DNA from: JBHHYN01 sp046757565 | Lineage (GTDB): Bacteria > Pseudomonadota > Gammaproteobacteria > Eutrophobiales > Eutrophobiaceae | Direction: 5' to 3' | Assembly: GCA_046757565.1 (NCBI GenBank) | Contig: JBHHYN010000111.1 | Location: 1-9,880, forward strand | Length of the DNA stretch: 9,880 bases | Part shown: piece after piece, positions 1 through 6,196 of the stretch | How positions within the stretch are numbered: the first letter of the stretch is position 1 | How the letters are laid out: each line of letters begins with the position of its first letter | Translations under genes and position numbers: made by a program | Notes under the pieces: generated by a model | Seen by the model: only the letters and a program-made list of their open reading frames with translations | The model's database searches: none | Told to the model about the DNA's origin: nothing

Positions 1-55
1 AATGACGGGCTACTGTTTATATATCAACCCACAGATTCTGCTGAAGACCCGAAAA
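1..55. repeat. Left copy of a 55-bp perfect inverted repeat
   Basis: Positions 1-55 are the exact reverse complement of 9821-9875 (position i pairs with 9876-i). Pairing is lost at position 56. The unit read outward from the unique DNA starts GGGTCTTCAGCAGAATCTG and ends in GTCATTCC. The GGGTCTTC start followed by a GTGGG block looks like an ISL3-type transposon end, but that is an impression and not an assignment. No transposase lies in the window. The repeat may continue to the left of position 1. Confidence 0.9.
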
Positions 56-214
56 TTTAAGCGGGGCTGTGTTGATAACACTCGGTGAAACTTGGGGTGT
101 GAACTTTTTTCTTAAGCAGTAGACTAAAATATTCGTGATCCAGACTGGCCTGCTCTCTTAATGGTGCGAGCAAATATTCTTAAATATGTATTATTATCAA
201 TAGGTTAAATATAT

Positions 215-230
215 AACATAGATTTATGTT
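215..230. promoter_or_regulatory. Near-palindrome AACATAGATTTATGTT, candidate operator
   Basis: The 6-bp arms AACATA and TATGTT are perfectly complementary around a 4-nt centre, and 7 of 8 base pairs of the 16-mer are symmetrical. The site ends on the first two bases of the -35 hexamer of the predicted promoter. A dimeric regulator bound there would repress by occlusion or contact RNA polymerase. The cognate regulator cannot be named. AT-rich DNA produces such palindromes by chance, so this is only a candidate. Confidence 0.35.
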
Positions 231-257
231 GATACTCTGGTTGATTATGACTAAAAT
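229..257 (+). promoter_or_regulatory. Predicted sigma70-type promoter of the exopolysaccharide operon
   Basis: TTGATA (229-234, 5 of 6 matches to consensus) is followed by a 17-nt spacer and TAAAAT (252-257, 5 of 6). Transcription would begin near 264, giving an untranslated leader of about 88 nt before the ATG at 352. It points towards the five-gene operon and lies in the only long gene-free stretch upstream of it. No better sigma70 pair and no sigma54 (GG/GC) element was found in the region. Confidence 0.5.
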
Positions 258-351
258 TCGATGGTTTTAGATTCGTCAACCTAATCGGTTACACTCGATA
301 CATTGGATAATACAGGATATTCGAGAAGGTTCTCTAATAGGGGAGGGATGA

Positions 352-1587
352 ATGTCATTGATTGATAGTCAGAAAGGTGGTTTTTGCAATTGTCTTTTTG
401 GCCTGTCACTTCTTGCTTCTGCTGCTGTTTCCCAGGCTCAAACAACGGCACTTGGCGCCCAGGCGGGGGGAGCCGGTATCAAGGCCGGTCCCGGCTTTAT
501 CTATCCGAGTGTCGCTTTCAAAACCTTTTACGATGATAACCTGCTTGATGCGGAGACCAATGAATTGGACACGTTCGGCGGTGTGATCGCTCCCTATGCC
601 GCTTACGAAATTTCCGATAAAACGCGGCGTTTTGTTGTGGACTGGTTACTGGAGGCGGGTTTTTATACAGACAGCAATAATGACGATTATGTCGACAATA
701 CGGTCAGGGCCGAATACGCATTTCAACCGACCAGCCGTTTCTATAGCGCCCTGAAGGGTGAATTCAAGGACACGCGGGACCCCAGGGGTACCGGTCGTGC
801 GGAAGGTGTCTCAACGGTCCTGCAGGCGGACCCGGACGAATGGCACTCTTTTGGTGTTGAAGGGAACCTGGGCTACGGTTCGAAACAGGCCATCGCCCGT
901 GTTGAAGTCGATGCCGGCTTTGTCACCAAGGAATATGATACCAATCGTGCCTTTACCTTTGTCAGAGACCGGGATGATAGTTACGGGGCGGCGCGGTTTT
1001 TCTATCGTCTTGCGCCGAAGACCTCACTGGTTTTGGAAGGACGGGCGGTTCACTTTGAATATGATCGTAATGCGCCGGGGGCACCAAGCCTGGACAGTAA
1101 TGTGTTTCGGGGATTGGGGGGTATTACCTGGGAGGCCACGTACAAGACCACGGGTTTTCTCAAGGTGGGCTATATCGATAAGGAGTTTGCTTCCGGACTC
1201 CGGCAGGATGATAACGCTGTTACCTGGGAAGTCGGCATCGAATGGCGGCCACGGACCTATTCGATCGTGAACATCGCTACTTCACGGGATTTTCAGGAAA
1301 CCAATGGCGCCGGCGATTTCATTCAACACGATATGGTCAGCTTTAACTGGAACCATGCCTGGTTGAAACGGCTCTCTTCGGTTGTCGATTTTTCTTATGC
1401 GAAAGATATGTTCGATCCCACTGCCCGGGAAGATGATTTGATAAACGCCGGGATCAGTATTAATTATAATATACGCCGCTGGCTGACAATCGGCGCCGGT
1501 TACCACTATCGTGATCGTGATTCAAGCGACAGCGTGTTTGATTTTCACCGGAATATCTACGAACTTACTGCCAGGATCACGCTGTAG
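352..1587 (+). CDS. Outer-membrane beta-barrel exopolysaccharide protein (VpsM/EpsL-like)
   Basis: This 411-residue protein has a signal peptide (hydrophobic residues about 15-29, cleavage near SQA|Q at 30). The rest is an alternation of short amphipathic strands rich in aromatic and charged residues, such as the RFYSALKGEF and GAARFFYRL types, ending in YELTARITL. This pattern is typical of the BBP2_2/EpsL/VpsM group of beta-barrel proteins found next to export genes in exopolysaccharide clusters. It should sit in the outer membrane and take part in polymer exit. The ATG at 352 is chosen because GGGGAGGG lies directly upstream with suitable spacing; the ATG at 348 runs into a stop after five codons. 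It is the first gene of the operon, 93 nt before the export protein. The cysteines near residues 12-14 are not in a lipobox. The barrel call rests on composition and context, and the exact family is less certain. Confidence 0.8.
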   Translation: MSLIDSQKGGFCNCLFGLSLLASAAVSQAQTTALGAQAGGAGIKAGPGFIYPSVAFKTFYDDNLLDAETNELDTFGGVIAPYAAYEISDKTRRFVVDWLLEAGFYTDSNNDDYVDNTVRAEYAFQPTSRFYSALKGEFKDTRDPRGTGRAEGVSTVLQADPDEWHSFGVEGNLGYGSKQAIARVEVDAGFVTKEYDTNRAFTFVRDRDDSYGAARFFYRLAPKTSLVLEGRAVHFEYDRNAPGAPSLDSNVFRGLGGITWEATYKTTGFLKVGYIDKEFASGLRQDDNAVTWEVGIEWRPRTYSIVNIATSRDFQETNGAGDFIQHDMVSFNWNHAWLKRLSSVVDFSYAKDMFDPTAREDDLINAGISINYNIRRWLTIGAGYHYRDRDSSDSVFDFHRNIYELTARITL

Positions 1588-1680
1588 CACCGTATATTTT
1601 CCCTAACTATCAGTCAAATCCTATAGGGACTGCCGGTAGACTCTTCCTGTCTGTGTCCAAGAGCGCTAATATTGAGTCTC

Positions 1681-2259
1681 ATGCATAGCATTACAGCAAA
1701 AAGTATTCTGCCTGCCTGTTTATGGCCTGCTACGGTTGCAGGCTTGTTGTTGAGTTTACTCCCCGTGCCCGGGTACTCTGTTGAAAGTAACTCACCGAAA
1801 TCTCTGTATCGGTTAGGAACGGGGGATATGGTGCGTATTCAGGTCTATGATGAAGAAGACCTCTATCTGGAAGCGAAGGTCAGTGACAACGGTACCATCT
1901 CCTATCCTTTTCTGGGTGAGTTAAAGGTCGCCGGCTTATCCCCTGCACAACTGGAAAAAGTGATTACTTCACGGCTCAAAGGGGACTATCTGGTGAACCC
2001 AAAGGTGTCGGTGGATATCCTGGAATACCGTCAGTTTTATGTGAACGGCGAAGTGGAAGAGCCGGGTGGATTTCCGTTTCAGCCGGGCATTACCGTACGT
2101 AAAGCGATCTCTGTCGCGGGCGGGTTCAAGGAACGGGCATCGAAGAAAAAGATCTACATTATTCATGATGATAACCCTCAGGGTAAACCCGTAAAAATCA
2201 GCCTGGATGCTCAGGTCAGACCGGGTGATATCATTACGGTTGAAGAGAGTTTTTTTTAG
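1681..2259 (+). CDS. Short periplasmic polysaccharide export protein (Wza/OPX family, SLBB domain)
   Basis: After a signal peptide ending near GYS|VES, the protein carries a polysaccharide export domain starting YRLGTGDMVRIQVYDEEDL, with the conserved DNGTISYPFLGELKVAGLS block and a VNPKVSVDI segment. One SLBB domain follows (FYVNGEVEEPGG...GITVRKAISVAGGF). Known relatives form the ring through which polymer leaves the periplasm and dock on the Wzc-type partner, which is encoded next. At about 192 residues it is roughly half the length of E. coli Wza: it lacks the second SLBB repeat and the C-terminal amphipathic helix that crosses the outer membrane, and it has no lipobox cysteine. An in-frame TTG at 1672, three codons upstream, is an alternative start and is better placed from the weak AAGAG motif at 1659-1663. 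I prefer the ATG because neither start has a strong ribosome site. Confidence 0.92.
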   Translation: MHSITAKSILPACLWPATVAGLLLSLLPVPGYSVESNSPKSLYRLGTGDMVRIQVYDEEDLYLEAKVSDNGTISYPFLGELKVAGLSPAQLEKVITSRLKGDYLVNPKVSVDILEYRQFYVNGEVEEPGGFPFQPGITVRKAISVAGGFKERASKKKIYIIHDDNPQGKPVKISLDAQVRPGDIITVEESFF

Positions 2260-2295
2260 GCCGGGGGGGATAGGATTGTCTCCTTACACCCATGA

Positions 2296-4530
2296 GTGAT
2301 TAATTTCAACATGTCGCAGTCAATACCCTTGAAGGAATCCCATCAGATCGTCCTGGAAGATGATGAGATCGATCTGCGTGAGTATTTATATATAATCTCG
2401 AAGTACAAATGGTCGATTCTGGGGTTAACTTTTACCCTGACCCTGCTGACCACTTTGATTGTCTTTTCCATCGAACCTACCTATCGGGCGACGGCGACCG
2501 TGCTGATCGAATCCCAGGAAGAAAATGTTGTCTCTATTGAAGAGGTCTATGGTTTGCCCGGATCAAACCGGGAATATTTTGAAACACAGCATAAAATACT
2601 GGAGTCCAGGGATTTGGCGGAAAAGGTCATCGATAAATTAAATATCCCCAAACATCCCGAGTTTGATCCGTCAGTTGAGCATACTGGTTTCAATTTGAAT
2701 CCGAAAAACTGGTTGCCCGGTGATTGGTTTCAGGAAGAGAAATCAGAGTCCCCTACAGAGCATGACATCAGGAACGCCATTTTCGAGAATTTCATTGGTC
2801 GTCTCAACATCAGCCCGATACGCAATAGTCAGTTGATCACTATCAGCTTTGATGCTCATGATCCCGAGTTGGCTGCAAAAGTACCGAATACTCTCGCTGA
2901 AGTGTATATCGATAGCGATCTGGAAGCGCGGCTTGCCATGACCCAGAAGGCGGCAAGCTGGATCACGGAACGGTTGGATGGTCTGAAACAGAAAGTGGTG
3001 AAGTCTGAGCAGGCCCTGCAGGCCTTTCGTGATAAGGAGAAACTGGTGGATGTCAAGGGTGTGGGCACACTGGCCGCCAAAGAACTGGATAAAATAACGG
3101 AAGAGCTGGTTGAAGCCAGACGGGCCCGTGCTGAAGCGGAAGCCCTGTATCGGCAGGTCGAGGACCTTCAAGGTCAACCGATAGAGGCCTTTGCATCAAT
3201 CCCTGCTGTCCTGAAGGATATCCAGGTGCATAACGCCAGGGAAGCGCGGGCAGAGTCCAGTCGCAAGGTATCGGAAATTGCGAAACGCTATGGACCGAAA
3301 CATCCGAAGATGATCGCGGCCAAGGCCGAACTTGCGACGGCAAATGAAAATGTCAGGATACAGATCCGGAATGTTCTGAATTCCGTCAGCAAGGAATATG
3401 AAGTTGCCCGCGCCAGGGAGTCTCAATTAACCCATGCCATGGATCTGGCCAGGGCCAAGGCCACCCATATCAATCGTAAGCAATATGAACTCAGCGCCCT
3501 GCAACGGGAGGTAGATTCCAACCGGCAACTGCATGATATGTTTATCACACGCTTTAAGGAGACCAACGCCACCGAAGATTTACAATCCACCAATGCCCGT
3601 ATCATCGATCCTGCCGTGGTGTCTTCGGAACCGGCCAAGCCGAAAAAATTGTTGATTATAGTCATCGCCCTGTTTCTCAGTTTGACAGGTGGTACGGTAT
3701 TAGCGTTTCTGATCGAGTCGCTTGATAACACCATGAAGGACAGTAGTGATGTTGAGCGTAAACTCCATCTCCCCGTGCTGGGTATATTGCCCAAGTTGTC
3801 CATTTGGCGCGATAGGGATTTCAAGGTATTACGTTATTACTCGGATCACATCGAAACGAATTTCGCAGAGAATATCCGTACGATCCGTACCGGTATCCTG
3901 TTGACCGCTATGGATAAGAAGCAAAAAACCGTTCTGGTGACCTCATCGCTGCCGAATGAAGGCAAGAGTGTTGTGGCGGTTAACCTGGCCATGGCTATGG
4001 CACGGATGGACAGGGTCCTGCTCATCGATGCCGATATGCGCAGACCGTCTATCCTCAATGTGTTTGCAATGAAAAGCAGGAATCCAGGATTGTCACACTA
4101 TATTGCCGGCACCAATATCCTGGAGGAGTGCTTTCATTATTTCGAGCAGGAGAATCTCTATGTCATGCCGGCGGGTATCGTGCCGCCGAACCCACTGGAG
4201 ATGCTGTCGTCGGATAGATTCATCAAGGCTATTGAATCACTCAAGTCTTCCTTTGATCACATCGTGTTTGACAGCGCACCCACTATCGCCGTGAGTGATG
4301 TGATGGTCATAAGCCAATGCATCAACAGTATTATCTATGTTGTCAAAGCCGATGCTACCCCCTACCAGTTAGCACTGGAGGGTATAAAACGCCTGCGGCA
4401 TGTGGATGCTCACATTGCGGGTGTTGTACTGAACCAGATGACTCCATCCAAACGGCCCGGACGTTACGGCTATGCATACGGTGATTATTATAATTACCAT
4501 GGTTATGGTTATACCGGGACAGAGACTTGA
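2296..4530 (+). CDS. Polysaccharide copolymerase and tyrosine autokinase (Wzc/VpsO-like BY-kinase)
   Basis: This 744-residue inner-membrane protein has a Wzz-type chain-length domain, with transmembrane helices at about 38-60 and 452-475 around a large periplasmic part containing long charged coiled-coil stretches (about 205-425). The cytoplasmic kinase carries the oligomerisation motif ENIRTIR (525-531, EX2RX2R), Walker A SSLPNEGKS (K557), Walker A' VLLIDADMRRP (D578, D580) and Walker B HIVFDSAP (D659). The C-terminal tail has eight tyrosines between 724 and 739, the autophosphorylation cluster. In this family, cycling of tail phosphorylation drives assembly of long polymer and the periplasmic part meets the export protein. 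The fused layout is proteobacterial; Gram-positive systems split the two halves. The start is uncertain: GTG at 2296 or ATG at 2311 (MSQSIPLK), neither with a clear ribosome site. The stop TGA lies in the duplication flanking the inserted element that follows. Confidence 0.95.
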   Translation: MINFNMSQSIPLKESHQIVLEDDEIDLREYLYIISKYKWSILGLTFTLTLLTTLIVFSIEPTYRATATVLIESQEENVVSIEEVYGLPGSNREYFETQHKILESRDLAEKVIDKLNIPKHPEFDPSVEHTGFNLNPKNWLPGDWFQEEKSESPTEHDIRNAIFENFIGRLNISPIRNSQLITISFDAHDPELAAKVPNTLAEVYIDSDLEARLAMTQKAASWITERLDGLKQKVVKSEQALQAFRDKEKLVDVKGVGTLAAKELDKITEELVEARRARAEAEALYRQVEDLQGQPIEAFASIPAVLKDIQVHNAREARAESSRKVSEIAKRYGPKHPKMIAAKAELATANENVRIQIRNVLNSVSKEYEVARARESQLTHAMDLARAKATHINRKQYELSALQREVDSNRQLHDMFITRFKETNATEDLQSTNARIIDPAVVSSEPAKPKKLLIIVIALFLSLTGGTVLAFLIESLDNTMKDSSDVERKLHLPVLGILPKLSIWRDRDFKVLRYYSDHIETNFAENIRTIRTGILLTAMDKKQKTVLVTSSLPNEGKSVVAVNLAMAMARMDRVLLIDADMRRPSILNVFAMKSRNPGLSHYIAGTNILEECFHYFEQENLYVMPAGIVPPNPLEMLSSDRFIKAIESLKSSFDHIVFDSAPTIAVSDVMVISQCINSIIYVVKADATPYQLALEGIKRLRHVDAHIAGVVLNQMTPSKRPGRYGYAYGDYYNYHGYGYTGTET

Positions 4531-4686
4531 GGGGACCTCTAAAAATGCACTTTTCCCGCGCAGGAATGACGGTGTTTATGTATAGGATGTACTGTATGTT
4601 GCGGGCGCAGGACGCGCAGGAGCGGCGGTCTAACTGTCGGATCAATGTAGGCACAGGAATAAAGCGCCCTATTTTTAGAGGCGCCC
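4531..4686. mobile_element. Putative 156-bp miniature inverted-repeat element
   Basis: The ends GGGGACCTCTAAAAAT (4531-4546) and the reverse complement of 4671-4686 match at 14 of 16 positions, including 11 identical consecutive bases. TTGA stands immediately outside both ends (4527-4530 and 4687-4690), as expected for a 4-bp target duplication; reading it as 5-bp CTTGA shortens the right repeat by one base. GCGCCCT occurs inside the right end (4664-4670) and again at 4681-4687. GCGCAGGA is repeated three times in the interior (4558-4565, 4605-4612, 4614-4621). There is no open reading frame of note. The structure fits a non-autonomous element moved in trans. The parent family cannot be named; an IS5-like origin would suit the 4-bp duplication. 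Confidence 0.65.
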
Positions 4687-4714
4687 TTGAATAAATCAGG
4701 GTCCTTTTCTTTGA

Positions 4715-5449
4715 ATGATTGACCTGCACTGCCATCTGTTGCCCGGGATCGATGATGGCCCCAAGACCCGGGAGGATGCCCTCGAACTTTGCCGGACCGC
4801 TGTCTCAAACGGCATTACCCGGGCAGTAGCGACGCCGCATATTACCCCCGGCCGTTACGATAACACCTTTGAATCCATCACTGTGGTCTATAACAGCTTC
4901 TGTGAGGATTTGCTGGAGGCCGGTATCGCTTTGCAACTGGGTATGGCGGCAGAGGTACGTCTTGACCCGGTCATTATGGATATGGTGCAGTCAGGTTCCG
5001 TGCCTTTTCTGGGTGAGTATGATGGTGAGAAACTCATCCTGCTTGAATTTCCTCATACCCATATTCCGCCGGGCAGTAGTGAATTAATTAAATGGTTACT
5101 GGACCAGGGTATTCGTCCGCTCATCGCTCACCCGGAGCGGAACGGAGATGTTTTGAGGAAACTGGGGAAAATTGAGCCTTTTGTCAAGGTGGGCTGCCTG
5201 TTGCAAATAACGGCAGGATCGCTTGCAGGAGTCTTTGGTGATTTGCCCAGAAAGCGGGGCATAGAGATGTTGAAAAATGATTGGGTATTGATCATGGCAT
5301 CCGATGCCCACAATATGCATGCACGCCTGCCGGATATTGAACCGGGACGTGCTGTGGCTGCTGCTATCGTCGGAGAACAGCAATCGTGGGAGTTGGTCAG
5401 GGAGCGGCCGTTGGCAATATCCAAATTTCATTTTGAGCACGCCCATTAA
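4715..5449 (+). CDS. PHP-family protein-tyrosine phosphatase (CpsB/YwqE type)
   Basis: The 244-residue protein opens with IDLHCHLLPGIDDGP, the metal-binding start of the PHP fold (H5, H7, D13/D14). It continues with TPH (H42), AAEVRLDP (E80), LEFPH (E111), AHPER (H139) and ends with SDAHN (D197, H199). These are the metal ligands of CpsB of Streptococcus and YwqE of Bacillus, manganese-dependent enzymes that remove phosphate from the tyrosine tail of the partner BY-kinase. No signal peptide is seen, so it is cytoplasmic, where the tail of the upstream kinase is. Length matches the family. The start is the ATG giving MIDLHCH, the usual N-terminus; its ribosome site is poor, with AGGG at 4698-4701 about 13 nt away. 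Without the inserted element, the gap to the kinase stop would be only about 24 nt. The next gene begins directly at its stop. Confidence 0.92.
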   Translation: MIDLHCHLLPGIDDGPKTREDALELCRTAVSNGITRAVATPHITPGRYDNTFESITVVYNSFCEDLLEAGIALQLGMAAEVRLDPVIMDMVQSGSVPFLGEYDGEKLILLEFPHTHIPPGSSELIKWLLDQGIRPLIAHPERNGDVLRKLGKIEPFVKVGCLLQITAGSLAGVFGDLPRKRGIEMLKNDWVLIMASDAHNMHARLPDIEPGRAVAAAIVGEQQSWELVRERPLAISKFHFEHAH

Positions 5450-6142
5450 ATGTTGCCGAGAACAGTTGCTGCGATATTAATCCCCCTCATGCTTTATCTT
5501 TGTTACGTGGCCGGCTCCTGGGGTCTCGCTGATGTTTACGCACGACCCGCCATGAATCTCCTTGGTAAGTGGAAGAAGGGCCAGGTGGAATTGAAAGATG
5601 AGGATTGGAACAGGTTACGAGGTAAATTATCTAAAGCCCTTAAGCTTGACCCGGGTAACCCGGATATCCATCAGTGGCTTGGTTTGGCCATTGAGGGGCC
5701 GTATGCCCGGTTTGGACCAGGACTCATTGAAGCTGTATCCGTGCGCCAAAGGGCGGCTGACCACTATCGTGAATCGATACGACTACGCCCGGTATGGCCC
5801 TATGCCTGGGTGGATCTTGCCTTGGCGAAATATCGTCTGGGTGAAATCGATGCTGAATTCTACCGTGCATTGCACACATCCATCGAGCTCGGACCCTGGG
5901 AACCGGGCGTGCAAAAGGTTGTTGCGGATATCGGTATGCATTTATGGGATAACCTGCCCAAGGAGGAGCGATTGTTTATTTTAGATACGATCAAACACGC
6001 CTTGTTGCATAGCAATCGATCACACGTCAATCAGATGTTGAAGCTGGTCAAACAACGCGGATTTTTACAATTTATTTGTCTCATTGTAAAGAATAATAAT
6101 GTGGTGGAGAATTATTGCGGCAAGGAATTAAAAAAGAGTTGA
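5450..6142 (+). CDS. Membrane-anchored TPR protein, VpsP-like exopolysaccharide accessory protein
   Basis: This 230-residue protein has one N-terminal hydrophobic segment (about 6-27) without a clear cleavage site, probably a signal anchor that leaves the rest in the periplasm. Helical repeats of TPR type follow, with motifs such as LSKALKLDPGNPDIHQWLGLA (about 60-81), YRESIRLRPVWPYAWVDLALAKYRLG (about 106-131) and IELGPWEPGV (145-154). Two cysteines close the chain (C210 and C223). Position and layout match VpsP of the Vibrio vps-II cluster, which follows the VpsM-N-O genes; its biochemical role is not established to my knowledge. The ATG directly abuts the phosphatase TAA (zero spacing), so translation is probably coupled. 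It is the last gene of the operon and converges on prc, whose coding end is 54 bp away. VpsP membership is judged from context and general form only. Confidence 0.72.
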   Translation: MLPRTVAAILIPLMLYLCYVAGSWGLADVYARPAMNLLGKWKKGQVELKDEDWNRLRGKLSKALKLDPGNPDIHQWLGLAIEGPYARFGPGLIEAVSVRQRAADHYRESIRLRPVWPYAWVDLALAKYRLGEIDAEFYRALHTSIELGPWEPGVQKVVADIGMHLWDNLPKEERLFILDTIKHALLHSNRSHVNQMLKLVKQRGFLQFICLIVKNNNVVENYCGKELKKS

Positions 6143-6196
6143 TTGGGACAGCATGAACCGTGCATGGACCTTCTGTGCCATGGTGCATTTTCCGGA

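Larger units (their letters stand above)
56..351 (+). other. Gene-free upstream region of the exopolysaccharide operon
   Basis: No credible coding sequence is seen here on either strand. The stretch from about 120 to 320 is clearly more AT-rich than the genes that follow. It holds the promoter and palindrome listed separately, and a small 5-bp stem GTGTT-GAT-AACAC at 69-81 of unknown meaning. A purine-rich ribosome binding site, GGGGAGGG (340-347), lies just before the first ATG at 352. I looked for a GEMM-type cyclic-di-GMP riboswitch, because such operons are often under cyclic-di-GMP control, and did not see its conserved core. Confidence 0.6.

Noticed and set aside
56..351. Cyclic-di-GMP (GEMM) riboswitch before the exopolysaccharide operon
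   Set aside because: The conserved core sequence and tetraloop-receptor arrangement could not be found by reading the leader.
758..1270. Long frame on the plus strand within the barrel gene
   Set aside because: It overlaps the barrel gene in another frame; its product is rich in Arg, Trp and Pro without domain character, while the barrel frame has a signal peptide and ribosome site.
2743..3824. Several antisense frames across the kinase gene
   Set aside because: They are mirror frames of a clear BY-kinase coding sequence and show no recognisable motif or start signal.
6143..6196. Possible bidirectional terminator between the convergent operon and prc
   Set aside because: Only a 5-bp stem (CATGG with CCATG) is seen and no T-run follows on either strand; not enough to call.
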